DNA of 15,686 nucleotides from an uncultured Opitutia bacterium (lineage in GTDB: Bacteria > Verrucomicrobiota > Verrucomicrobiia > Opitutales > UBA953), in assembly GCA_937875975.1 (NCBI GenBank), contig CALEEU010000159.1, positions 1 to 15,686 on the forward strand. The letters are read 5' to 3'. Under the pieces are notes generated by a model that was not told the DNA's origin, did not search any database, and worked only from the letters and a program-made list of their open reading frames with translations. Below are positions 1 through 9,366 of the stretch, piece after piece (position 1 is the stretch's first letter; every line of letters begins with the position of its first letter). A program made the position numbers and the translations under genes.

Positions 1-1256
1 AGCGCGGCGTCGACCTTGGCCTCGTCGTTGTAATGGATCATGATCAGCGGCTCACCCTGCTTGACCTGCGTGCCGACCTTGCGGATCTCGGTGACGCCGA
101 CCGACGGGTCGAGCGTGCCATCCTTGAGGGTGGCGAGGAGACGGACGCCCTGGGCGATCTTGCCGGCGTCGATGGTGTGGACGTAGCCACGCTTCGGGGC
201 AGGCAGCTTGCGGATGAACTTCGCCTTGGGGAACTTCGAGGGATCGTCGATCCAGTCGGTCTTGCCGCCCTGGGCGCGGACCATCGCCTTGAACTTCTCG
301 AGGGCGGAGCCGTCCTTGAGGTGCTTCTCGACGGTCTGCTTGGCGGAAAGGGTCGAACCGGCGACACCGGCGAGGCGCACGACTTCCATGCCCAGCTTGA
401 GGACGAGGTCCTGCAGGTCTTCGGGGCCTTCGCCCTTCAGGAGGCGGACGGCTTCGAGGACTTCGAGGCCCGTGCCAACGGAGTCGCCGAGCGGCTGGTT
501 GATGTCAGTCACGAGGGCCACGCACTTGCGGTTAAGCGAGCGAGCGACGCGGGTGACGATACGGGCAAGCTGCTTGGCCTGCTCGAGGTCACGGATAAAG
601 GACCCGTTGCCCCACTTTACGTCGATCACCAGGCCTTCGCAGCCTTCGGCGAGCTTCTTGGAGAGGATGCTGCCCGTGATGAGCGGGAGGGAAGGAATCG
701 TGCCCGTCTTCTGGCGGAGCTTGTAGAGGATATCATCCGCCGGAGCGATTTCGCTGCACTGCTCGGTGACGGCGCAACCCACGCGTTCGAGTTGCTGGCG
801 GAACTGGTCCATCGTGGCCTTGCCCTTAAAGCCCGGGATCGAGCTGAGCTTCTCGACGGTTGAGATGCAGAACTCTTCGTCCTTGCCGTTCATGCCGGGC
901 ATGATGACGCCGGCGGCGGCTCCGAGGGGGCCGAGCACCATGGAAGTCTTATCGCCCACGCCACCGGTCGAGACCTTGGCGATCTTAGGCTGGGTGAGAC
1001 GGTCGAGGTCGATGACGTCACCGGAGAGACGGAGCTCTTCGGCCAGGAGCGCGGTTTCCTGCGCGGACATCTGCTTGAAGTAAATCGCCATAGCCAAAGC
1101 GGCCTGCTGGGCCTCTGGCATTTCGGAATCCATGACCGAGTCGACGATCTGACGAATCTCGTCAGCGGTGAACTCGCCGCCATCCCGCTTCTTCTCGATG
1201 AGAGACGTGAAGGAGGGCTTCTCCTTACGCTTGTGGTCCAAGATTTTCTCTGTCAT
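1..1256 (-). CDS. deoA: Thymidine / pyrimidine-nucleoside phosphorylase, C-terminus cut by window edge
   Basis: Phosphorolyses thymidine or uridine to the free base and (deoxy)ribose-1-phosphate in cytoplasmic nucleoside salvage. About 418 residues are visible; the family is about 430-440, so only a short C-terminal piece is missing. The N-terminal helical domain (KKRDGGEFTADEIRQIV, residues about 22-38) and the phosphate-binding KVSTGGVGDK (about 93-102) are clear. The base-binding part is kept: an Arg in LRQKTG, and Ser and Lys in ITGSILSKK. The C-terminal EPLIMIHYNDEA matches the family end. The normally glycine-rich loop GRGLGHTGGTLDKLE is here GKDEEFCISTVEKLS (residues 124-138), so Ser113 and His119 of the E. 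coli enzyme are not kept. ATG at 1256 fits the family N-terminus; no Shine-Dalgarno is seen. It lies 200 bases after ribD. Family sure; substrate uncertain. Confidence 0.88.
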   Translation of the reverse strand, partial: MTEKILDHKRKEKPSFTSLIEKKRDGGEFTADEIRQIVDSVMDSEMPEAQQAALAMAIYFKQMSAQETALLAEELRLSGDVIDLDRLTQPKIAKVSTGGVGDKTSMVLGPLGAAAGVIMPGMNGKDEEFCISTVEKLSSIPGFKGKATMDQFRQQLERVGCAVTEQCSEIAPADDILYKLRQKTGTIPSLPLITGSILSKKLAEGCEGLVIDVKWGNGSFIRDLEQAKQLARIVTRVARSLNRKCVALVTDINQPLGDSVGTGLEVLEAVRLLKGEGPEDLQDLVLKLGMEVVRLAGVAGSTLSAKQTVEKHLKDGSALEKFKAMVRAQGGKTDWIDDPSKFPKAKFIRKLPAPKRGYVHTIDAGKIAQGVRLLATLKDGTLDPSVGVTEIRKVGTQVKQGEPLIMIHYNDEAKVDAA

Positions 1257-1458
1257 AAGTTGTTAGGATTTAGAAGGTTAGGGCCATTCTGCTTTGGACA
1301 GGGAGGCGGACTCGCTGTGATGTAAGTTTTTCTTGAAAAGTCGAGCCAAAACAGGCAAGGCGACCCGTTTGGGACAAAAAGACGCCCCCTCGCCTGCTTT
1401 AGACGCGGGAATAACCCCTAATTCTTCCTAGGAGCCTTTTATTAGACAATGACAGGAC

Positions 1459-2550
1459 TTACCCCAGATGACCCTGATAAAGGGCGTCAGAACCCACCAG
1501 GGATGTCCGCAGGCCGCCCGCCGGCAAGGCGACCCCATCATACCAGCTCGGAGCTTCCGTATCGCCCGTGCGCGGGGCGACGAAGGCGTAGAGATAATCG
1601 GCCGACCCAGCCGCCAGCATGGCCGACGCCAGGCGCGGTCCCGCTTCGACGAGGACGCCGCTGATCTTCTCTTGGGCGCAGCGTTCGGCCCAGACCTTGA
1701 GGAAGGAATCCTCGTTGCCCACCAGAGACCAGACCTTGATCCCCTCGGCCTCATACCAAGCGAGGTCGGACTTCTTGGCCGCAGAGCCGAGGCCGACGAC
1801 GATGGTCCGGGTGCGATGGGCGTCTTGGAAGAGATTCAGGCCAGAACGACCGGCGGTCTTAAAATGACGATCCAACACGAAGCGCACCGGGCAGGTCTCG
1901 CCAGCGTCACCGCGGGCGGTCAGGCGGGGATTGTCAGCGATCGCGGTGTCGGCGCTGACGGCGATGGTCGGGAAGAGCCGACGCAGGCGATGCACGTAGG
2001 CCTGCGCGGCCGGACCGGTGATCGCCCTGCCCTGCCCCACAGGCAAGGTCAGCTTACCGTCGAGCGTCGACGCGACCTTGAGTGCGATGAGCGGCGTGCC
2101 GCGTGCGATCCAGTGATTGAAGATGAGATTCAGTTCGGCGCATTCCTCGCCGAGCACGCCTTCGACGACCGCCACGCCCTTGGCGCGCAGGAGATCGAGG
2201 CCATGGCCGGCGTGGGCCGGATTCGGATCGCGGGCGCCCACGACCACGGTACGGAAACCCGCCGCCAGGATGGCGTCCACGCAAGGCGGGGTGCGCCCGT
2301 GCGTGCAGCAGGGCTCGAGCGTGACGTGCAGGATGGCGTCCGCGGCGGGCTTACGACCCAATGCGCGGAGGGCCATCACCTCGGCATGTGAATCGCCGGC
2401 TTTGGCGTGAAAGCCTTCAGCGACGACCTTACCGCCTTCCGTGATCACCGCCCCGACCATCGGGTTCGGGTGCGTACGGCCCCAAGCCTGACGGGCGAGC
2501 TCAAGGGCTCGCCGCATCGGAGGCTCGGACGCAGGTACGGACACGATCAA
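1459..2550 (-). CDS. ribD: Bifunctional diaminohydroxyphosphoribosylaminopyrimidine deaminase / 5-amino-6-(5-phosphoribosylamino)uracil reductase
   Basis: Catalyses the second and third steps of riboflavin synthesis: deamination of the pyrimidine, then NADPH-dependent reduction of the ribose chain. At 363 residues it has the usual length. The deaminase domain carries HPNPMVGAV (27-35), HAEV (His55 zinc ligand, Glu57 catalytic) and PCCTHGRTPPC with zinc ligands Cys81 and Cys90. The reductase domain starts near 150 with LIALKVASTLDGKLT and includes DNPRLTAR and GVLVEAGPRLASAML. The start is a TTG that overlaps the helicase stop as TTGA, suggesting translational coupling; an in-frame ATG at 2517 (MRRALEL) would leave the N-terminus slightly short. 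No other riboflavin gene is nearby. The usual Gly-rich turn of the reductase reads SADT here, a mild divergence. Confidence 0.93.
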   Translation of the reverse strand: MIVSVPASEPPMRRALELARQAWGRTHPNPMVGAVITEGGKVVAEGFHAKAGDSHAEVMALRALGRKPAADAILHVTLEPCCTHGRTPPCVDAILAAGFRTVVVGARDPNPAHAGHGLDLLRAKGVAVVEGVLGEECAELNLIFNHWIARGTPLIALKVASTLDGKLTLPVGQGRAITGPAAQAYVHRLRRLFPTIAVSADTAIADNPRLTARGDAGETCPVRFVLDRHFKTAGRSGLNLFQDAHRTRTIVVGLGSAAKKSDLAWYEAEGIKVWSLVGNEDSFLKVWAERCAQEKISGVLVEAGPRLASAMLAAGSADYLYAFVAPRTGDTEAPSWYDGVALPAGGLRTSLVGSDALYQGHLG

Positions 2551-3734
2551 CGATTGCGCTTACGCGAGGCAGTCGCCGCCTTGGCGCTACCCGGAGTCAG
2601 CTGCGGTTCGGAATAGTAACGGAAACCTTCGAGCTTACGGCGCTCGATGGTGCGGCCGAGGAGGACTTCAATCTGCTGGAGATGATGCATCTCGTCCGGG
2701 GAGAAGAGCGTGAAGGCTTCGCCTTCGGCGGAAGCGCGGCCAGTACGGCCGATACGGTGGACGTAGTCCTCGGCGTGCTCCGGTACGTTGTAATTGATGA
2801 CGTGCGTGACGCCGCGGATATCGAGGCCGCGCGAAGCGATGTCGGTCGCCACCATGATAGAGAACTTACCGGACTTGAAGCCAGCGAGGGCGGCCGCACG
2901 TTCGGACTGCGAACGGTCGGCGTGCATCGTGGCGACGGGCGTGCCGTGGCCTTCGATCCACTCCGCGATACGGTCGGCATCGCGCTTGGTGCGGGTGAAG
3001 ACGATGACGGACTTGTAGCCGCTCTTATTGAGCAAGGACAGCAGCAGGTCGTACTTCTGGAAGATATCGACCGGGTAGATCGCGTGCTCGACCGTGTCGG
3101 CGGCGCCTAGGCCGGTGCGAACGTCGACCGTGACTGGGTCGCGGAGGGCCCAACCGGCGATGCGACCGATGGCGTCGGAAATCGTGGCGGAGAAGAGCAA
3201 CGTCTGGCGCTCCTTCGGGCAATAGTTGACGATGCGGGTGACGTCTTCGATGAAACCCATGTCGAGCATGCGGTCGACTTCGTCCATGATGAGCATCTGA
3301 ATAGACTTCAGATCTAGGATCTTCTGCTCATGCAGGTCGAGCAAACGGCCCGGGGTCGCGATGACGACATCGACGCCCTCTTCGAGCGCCTTGACCTGGG
3401 CGCCGTAGCCCACGCCACCGTAGAGGAGCGCGGTGCGGGTGCCGAAGTGCTTACCGTACTTCTGAAAATTCTCATCGACCTGGACGGCGAGCTCGCGCGT
3501 CGGGACGAGGACGAGACAGCGCGGCTTGCCGGCGGCGGGGCCGAGCAGCGATAGCGTCGGGAGCGCGAAGGCGGCAGTCTTACCGGTGCCGGTCTGGGCG
3601 GCGCCGATGAGATCCTTGCGGGCCATGATGACCGGGATGGCCTGTTCCTGGATGGGGGTCGGGGTCACATAGCCGTGTTCGGCTAAGGAGCGCAGGACTG
3701 GCTCGGGCAGACCGAGGTCGGAAAACGTAGACAT
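2547..3734 (-). CDS. rhlE: DEAD-box ATP-dependent RNA helicase, RhlE type
   Basis: ATP-dependent RNA unwinding, in bacteria linked to ribosome assembly or RNA decay. All core motifs are present in 395 residues: the Q motif (FSDLGL to PTPIQEQ, 4-31), motif I AQTGTGKT (46-53), Ia PTRELA (78-83), TPGR (127-130), motif II, motif III SAT, VIVFTRTK, motif V VATDIASRGLDI and motif VI HRIGRTGR. Motif II reads DEVD (151-154) instead of DEAD; the codons at 3273-3284 are unambiguous. Only a short basic tail (SRKRNR) follows the second RecA domain, so there is no long RGG or RNA-binding extension. ATG at 3734 precedes the Q motif by the usual few residues. Its stop overlaps the ribD start. Assignment to the RhlE subgroup rather than another DEAD-box group is less certain than the family. 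Confidence 0.93.
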   Translation of the reverse strand: MSTFSDLGLPEPVLRSLAEHGYVTPTPIQEQAIPVIMARKDLIGAAQTGTGKTAAFALPTLSLLGPAAGKPRCLVLVPTRELAVQVDENFQKYGKHFGTRTALLYGGVGYGAQVKALEEGVDVVIATPGRLLDLHEQKILDLKSIQMLIMDEVDRMLDMGFIEDVTRIVNYCPKERQTLLFSATISDAIGRIAGWALRDPVTVDVRTGLGAADTVEHAIYPVDIFQKYDLLLSLLNKSGYKSVIVFTRTKRDADRIAEWIEGHGTPVATMHADRSQSERAAALAGFKSGKFSIMVATDIASRGLDIRGVTHVINYNVPEHAEDYVHRIGRTGRASAEGEAFTLFSPDEMHHLQQIEVLLGRTIERRKLEGFRYYSEPQLTPGSAKAATASRKRNR

Positions 3735-3851
3735 AAAGTTGACTTAGAAAGCGATACGCTGGGTCAAAGGGAAAGGATAAAGGGAGGAAAACTCGGCTGA
3801 GAAGCCAAAGCACAGGCTAGATGGGGCATTTGAGCGCTTTCGGGTCCGGGT

Positions 3852-3882
3852 TTGACAATCCCCTCGGGATTCCCTGCATAGG
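3852..3882 (+). promoter_or_regulatory. Probable sigma70-type promoter of the tRNA-His gene
   Basis: A perfect TTGACA at 3852-3857 lies about 50 bases before the tRNA. A weak -10 candidate is CATAGG at 3877-3882 (19-base spacer) or TGCATA at 3875-3880 (17-base spacer). This would give a tRNA leader of about 20 bases. The -35 is convincing, the -10 is not. Confidence 0.45.
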
Positions 3883-3910
3883 TCTTCCTTCCGCTAAAGA
3901 AGGAACGCAC

Positions 3911-3988
3911 GGTGGTTGTAGCTCAGTTGGTTAGAGCACTGGTTTGTGGTACCAGGGGTCGGGGGTTCAAGTCCCCTCAATCACCCCA
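3911..3988 (+). tRNA. tRNA-His (anticodon GTG)
   Basis: The full cloverleaf can be folded by hand. The acceptor stem is GTGGTTG (3912-3918) with CAATCAC (3978-3984), one G-T wobble. The extra 5' G(-1) at 3911 faces discriminator C73 at 3985, the identity mark of tRNA-His. The anticodon stem CTGGT/ACCAG is perfect and its loop TTGTGGT carries GTG at 3946-3948. The T arm is GGGGG-TTCAAGT-CCCCT. The 3' CCA is encoded at 3986-3988. The gene stands alone, divergent from the helicase. Confidence 0.97.
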
Positions 3989-3996
3989 CTTTGCAG

Positions 3997-4020
3997 GAGC
4001 CCCGGAGCAATCCGGGGCTC
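3997..4020 (+). terminator. Intrinsic terminator after tRNA-His
   Basis: A perfect 10-bp stem GAGCCCCGGA / TCCGGGGCTC with a GCAA tetraloop starts 8 bases after the tRNA CCA and is followed by TTCTCATTT. The T-rich tail is on the plus strand only, so it serves the tRNA rather than the convergent minus-strand gene. Confidence 0.8.
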
Positions 4021-4042
4021 TTCTCATTTAGCCCCCGGCCTG

Positions 4043-4073
4043 CCTAGCCCTAGCCCTGTCCCTAGCCCTAGCC
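4043..4073 (-). repeat. CCTAGC hexamer tandem array with G-quadruplex potential
   Basis: Five 6-base units follow each other: CCTAGC twice, CCTGTC once, CCTAGC twice, plus a final C. On the minus strand this gives four GGG runs (complement of 4048-4068) separated by three-base loops CTA, ACA and CTA, the classical intramolecular G-quadruplex pattern. The array ends 6 bases from the stop codon of the unknown gene at 4080, so the G-rich strand is the sense strand of that transcript. Confidence 0.85.
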
Positions 4074-4079
4074 GTTGGC

Positions 4080-4577
4080 TCAGCCGTGGGCGCCCTTGGA
4101 CTTGAAGTAGGCCTCGATGGCATCGCGGATGGCCTTCTCCAGCACGTCGTCCTTGGACTTCAGCTCCGCATCGATCGTCGGCTCGCCAACCTGCACACCA
4201 CGTCGGAACCACTTGTCGCCGCTGAAAGAAAAGCGCTGGCCATAGTAGGTGGCGTAGGTGACGTGAAACTTATAACCGGACGGGTAGTTGGTCAGCGTGA
4301 CGTAAGCCTTCGCGACCGGGTAGTCGGGCTTCACCTTTTGCAACGCCTTGCGAACCTCGGCCGTCACTTCCTTGGAATCACACTTGATGGTGTGGTCCAT
4401 AAAGCGCGCGTCAGCGAACTCGACTTCGAACGGAAAGAAGATGCCCGTCTGCAGACCGCGGAAACCCGAACCAGGAATGCCGAAATAAAGGATGGCGAAG
4501 GAGATGACGCTGACGGCAGCCAGGGACAGGAGGCCGACCACCGGAGACATCGGCTTCTTAAGTTCAACGGAGCACAT
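4080..4577 (-). CDS. Unknown small membrane-anchored protein
   Basis: I do not recognise this family. The product is about 165 residues from ATG at 4577; an in-frame TTG at 4613 would add 12 residues and an ATG at 4550 would remove 9. After a short basic N-terminus (ELKKPMSP) there is one hydrophobic segment, VVGLLSLAAVSVISFAILYFGI, then a hydrophilic domain of about 115 residues. That domain is predicted to lie outside the membrane and contains several Tyr/Phe-rich stretches (YKFHVTYATYYGQRFSFSGDKWF) followed by a Lys/Glu-rich helix ending in SKGAHG. It starts about 60 bases after the stop of the PVC-type cytochrome gene in the same direction and may share its transcript. Codon use resembles its neighbours. 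No Shine-Dalgarno marks the start. Confidence 0.65.
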   Translation of the reverse strand: MCSVELKKPMSPVVGLLSLAAVSVISFAILYFGIPGSGFRGLQTGIFFPFEVEFADARFMDHTIKCDSKEVTAEVRKALQKVKPDYPVAKAYVTLTNYPSGYKFHVTYATYYGQRFSFSGDKWFRRGVQVGEPTIDAELKSKDDVLEKAIRDAIEAYFKSKGAHG

Positions 4578-4638
4578 AGGCGATAGGCATAGGTGGCCCC
4601 AGCCCCGAATCAATCAGATTGGAGCGGAAGGCCTCGGC

Positions 4639-7524
4639 TTACTTGAGCGTCTGTAAGTAAGCCTTCACGTCCTCGAGCTCCTGCGGCTTGAGGATCAAGC
4701 CCATCGGAGGCATCGGAGAGACACCCAATTTCTCGAAGCCCTTCGCGAGGACCTTGTTGGGCTCGACCAAGGATTCATGGATATAGGTCGGCGTCGCGCG
4801 AGTGGCCAGACCATCGAGGGCCGGACCGATGGCACTCCCCTTCCCGCCCACCATGTGACAGATCGCACAGGCGGCGACGGGGTGCTTCCAGAAAATCTGC
4901 TCACCGCGGGCGGATACACCGGCCGTGATCGGGGCTTCGCCGACGAGGGAGAGCTCGCAGAGCTTCACATCGTCATAGAACGAATCACCGACGGCGACGT
5001 GCAGGAGGTTGATACTAGCCTTGGTGCGCTTGCCGCTATTGAAGACAACCTCGACCTCGGTCCAGTCCGACTCACGCGCGGTCACCTTCTCCGTTTCAGC
5101 GCGGCCGATGTGATCGTTGAGGCTGGCCTTGCCGCGCATGGCGTGGGTCTTGATCCAGGCGCTGAGGCGATATTCGGTGTTCGGCTTGAGTTCGACGTCA
5201 GCGAAGAAGCTCGAGTCGGCGTCGGCACGAGTGATGGCGCGCATCGCATGTTTACCGGAGCGGACGTTCTTCGGGTCGATGACGATACCCCACTGCGCAT
5301 CCTTATTGCCAGGACGAGTACCGTAGTCGCGACGTTTCCAGCCGACCGGTGTCTTCTTGTCGTCGGCGACCTCTTCGAAGCCAGGGTTAGGCAGGAGGTT
5401 CGGGCCTTGGACGTAGGTCGCCGTCTTGTGCTTCTTGGCGAGGAGGCGTGAAGCCTCGTTGAGCCATTCGTCGGACTTCACGGCGGCATCCGCCGAAAGC
5501 TGGCGCACAAGCGTCTGCACTTCGGGCGAGGTCGGGAAATCGGCGAGCTTCACGAAGGCAGCGAGACGAGCGGCCGGATCCTTGTCGGCCACGACGCCGG
5601 AACCAAAGAAGAGCTTCTGAGCAGACTCATCAGAGCCAAGGGCGCGGATGGCGTTGCGGCGCAACGGAGCCACGCTGGAATACAACGCGGCCTGATGCGT
5701 GGCGGCATCAAGTTCACCGAGACCCTGCAGGGACCAGAGGGCATGGATGGCGCCAATGTCGGAAGCCTTGGACGCCAGTTCGCGAAGGGCCGGAGCGAGG
5801 TCCTTCTTCTTTCCTTCGACGATCAGGCGCTGGGCGCGGAGGCGGCCGTATTGCGTGCTGCCGGAAAGACCAGCGATAAGGTCAGCGGCGGAATCGCCCT
5901 GCGCTGCCTTGGCGACAGAGCCAGGCTTATCCCAGACGATGCGGTAGATACGTCCGCGAGAGTGGTCGCGCAGGTCGTTCTCGTGCGCGCCACCGACGCC
6001 GGTCTTGGCGTCATAGCCGCCGCGACCGACGCTCGGGGTCGGGTTGTGCTGGATGATGAAGTTCTGCCAGTCGGCGAACCAGATGGCGCCATCCGGGCCG
6101 ACTTCGGCAAAGACCGGCGACATCCATTCATCGGAGCTGGCGACGAGGCTGTAGGCATCCCTGGCGACATAGCCGGCGCCGTCGGGCTGCACGTCCATGA
6201 GTCCGATGAGCTTCATCGTCGGCTCGCAGACCATCGCCATGCCCTGCAGTCGGGGCGGAAGCTGCGCCGAGTAGATGAACGTCGAGCCCGCAGCGGCAGT
6301 CCAGCCGCCCATCACGTCGACCTGACGGAAGTTCGGGGTGATCGTGTGCGCCTTGTCGACAACGTTGATCTTCTTGGCCGACATGCCGCGGGAGCCCTTG
6401 GCCCAGGCCGTGGCGGGGATGCCGCCGAAGAAGATTGGTGCGTTGTTGGCCGTGCCACCGAAGGAGTCACCGGCGGCGTTGGCGCCGTAGCCCCAGGTGT
6501 TATTGGAGAACTGGTGCAGGAACTCGAGCTTGGCACCGTCCGCGGTGAAGCGGTAGCTGCCCATGGCGAAGTTCTTCTTTTCTCCGCCGACTTCGCCGGC
6601 GAAACCGCTGTAGCCGACCGCGCCGCGTAGCCAGTTGTCATAGCCATAGGAAAGGCTGCTCGTCTGGGCATGGGTATCGCGGATGCCCCAGCCGGTCATG
6701 ATGACCTGACGGACGTCGGCTTTGTCGTCACCATCGGTGTCCTTGAGGAAGACGAAGTTCGGTGCCTGCGACACGATCACGCCGCCGTTGGCGAAGACGA
6801 GGCTCGTCGGGATGTTGAGCTTATCGGCGAAGACCGTGAACTTGTCGGCCTTGCCGTCACCGTCGGTGTCTTCGCAAATCTTGATGCGGTCGTTGCCCTG
6901 CTGCTGGTCTTCCTTCACGCCATGCGGATAGTCGGAGGTCTCACAGACCCAAAGGCGGCCGCGAGCGTCCCAGGCGAACGCAATCGGCTTCGTGATGTCA
7001 GGCTCAGAGGCGAAGAGCACCAGCTTCATGTCCGCTGGGACCTGCGTGCGCTCCATGCTGCCTTTGGCCGAGAAAGGTTTCTGGAAGGTCAGTGGCTCGG
7101 GGCGCTTCTCATAGTTGGCCACGTTGATATTCTTCTCGCGGACTTCAGGTTCACGCTGCGCGAGGAACTTCTGCCAGGACGCCTTACGATCAGCGGAGAG
7201 CACGGCTTCGAGCTGAGAACGGAAAGCAGCCGGAGTGGTGTCGGGCTTGATGACCAACGTCGGCAGAGACGAGTCGCCGGCTGCGGCCTTGACCACGAGG
7301 ACGTCATAACGGCCGAGCGTCGCGGCGTCTGGCGCGGATCCGGTCAAGTAGTCGAACCAGATAGCGTCACGGCCGAGCTCGGCCATCAGTGCGTGAAGCG
7401 GGCCGACCGCGGACTGCTCTTCGCCGCTGGCGTCCAGATACAAGACGCGGACCGGGCCATCGGAAGGGGCCGCGGAGGCCAGGACGGAAAGACAGACCGA
7501 AAGAAAAGCGACGAGGGGGCGCAT
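4639..7524 (-). CDS. Exported PVC-type dehydrogenase-like beta-propeller with HEAT repeats, carbohydrate-binding-like module and cytochrome c
   Basis: A 961-residue protein of the Planctomycetes/Verrucomicrobia-expanded family (PVC-type membrane-bound dehydrogenase domain), presumably a periplasmic redox protein acting on sugars or polyols; the substrate is unknown. ATG at 7524 is preferred because it begins a typical signal peptide, MRPLVAFLSVCLSVLASAAP; the 26 extra upstream residues of the open frame look non-coding. In order: a ThuA-like short domain (about 25-85), a propeller (about 165-575) with DITKPIAFAWDARGRLWVCET and two calcium-loop-like motifs DTDGDG (219-224) and DTDGDD (262-267), a helical HEAT-like region (about 580-705), a jelly-roll carbohydrate-binding-like module (NLLPNPGFEE, about 709-860), then a cytochrome c domain with heme motif CAICH (886-890, bases 4855-4869) and Met-ligand candidates in SPMPPMG. 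The gene may be co-transcribed with the small protein after it. Confidence 0.88.
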   Translation of the reverse strand: MRPLVAFLSVCLSVLASAAPSDGPVRVLYLDASGEEQSAVGPLHALMAELGRDAIWFDYLTGSAPDAATLGRYDVLVVKAAAGDSSLPTLVIKPDTTPAAFRSQLEAVLSADRKASWQKFLAQREPEVREKNINVANYEKRPEPLTFQKPFSAKGSMERTQVPADMKLVLFASEPDITKPIAFAWDARGRLWVCETSDYPHGVKEDQQQGNDRIKICEDTDGDGKADKFTVFADKLNIPTSLVFANGGVIVSQAPNFVFLKDTDGDDKADVRQVIMTGWGIRDTHAQTSSLSYGYDNWLRGAVGYSGFAGEVGGEKKNFAMGSYRFTADGAKLEFLHQFSNNTWGYGANAAGDSFGGTANNAPIFFGGIPATAWAKGSRGMSAKKINVVDKAHTITPNFRQVDVMGGWTAAAGSTFIYSAQLPPRLQGMAMVCEPTMKLIGLMDVQPDGAGYVARDAYSLVASSDEWMSPVFAEVGPDGAIWFADWQNFIIQHNPTPSVGRGGYDAKTGVGGAHENDLRDHSRGRIYRIVWDKPGSVAKAAQGDSAADLIAGLSGSTQYGRLRAQRLIVEGKKKDLAPALRELASKASDIGAIHALWSLQGLGELDAATHQAALYSSVAPLRRNAIRALGSDESAQKLFFGSGVVADKDPAARLAAFVKLADFPTSPEVQTLVRQLSADAAVKSDEWLNEASRLLAKKHKTATYVQGPNLLPNPGFEEVADDKKTPVGWKRRDYGTRPGNKDAQWGIVIDPKNVRSGKHAMRAITRADADSSFFADVELKPNTEYRLSAWIKTHAMRGKASLNDHIGRAETEKVTARESDWTEVEVVFNSGKRTKASINLLHVAVGDSFYDDVKLCELSLVGEAPITAGVSARGEQIFWKHPVAACAICHMVGGKGSAIGPALDGLATRATPTYIHESLVEPNKVLAKGFEKLGVSPMPPMGLILKPQELEDVKAYLQTLK

Positions 7525-7659
7525 AGGGGTATAAGGAAAGACAAACCCTCCTCCGGGACATGGCAATACGACGAAGATAAGAAATGTAGTGTTTAGGACC
7601 ATCCCGGCGGGCGGGTTGTCGTAAAAATCAAAGTCCCGCCCCGAGGCCTAGGTGGGCAC

Positions 7660-7688
7660 AAAAAAACGGCGCCCTAATGGGCGCCGTT
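7660..7688 (-). terminator. Intrinsic terminator of the groES-groEL operon
   Basis: On the minus strand a perfect 10-bp stem AACGGCGCCC / GGGCGCCGTT with a four-base loop is followed by a run of seven T (the A run 7660-7666 on the plus strand, partly inside the stem). It starts 22 bases past the groEL stop codon. Confidence 0.92.
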
Positions 7689-7710
7689 GTTCGAACGACT
7701 GTCAGCGACC

Positions 7711-9336
<1,626 letters not shown>

Positions 9337-9366
9337 AGTGGTGTGGTTTGAGAGTTAGGGGTGAGA

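Noticed and set aside
1257..1458. Promoter or terminator between ribD and the phosphorylase
   Set aside because: Only weak -35/-10 resemblances and a 4-bp CCTA/TAGG hairpin can be found; not enough to call a site.
5695..7596. Two plus-strand open frames of about 310 residues opposite the PVC-type gene
   Set aside because: No family resemblance; antisense shadows of a gene with clear signal peptide, propeller and heme motif.
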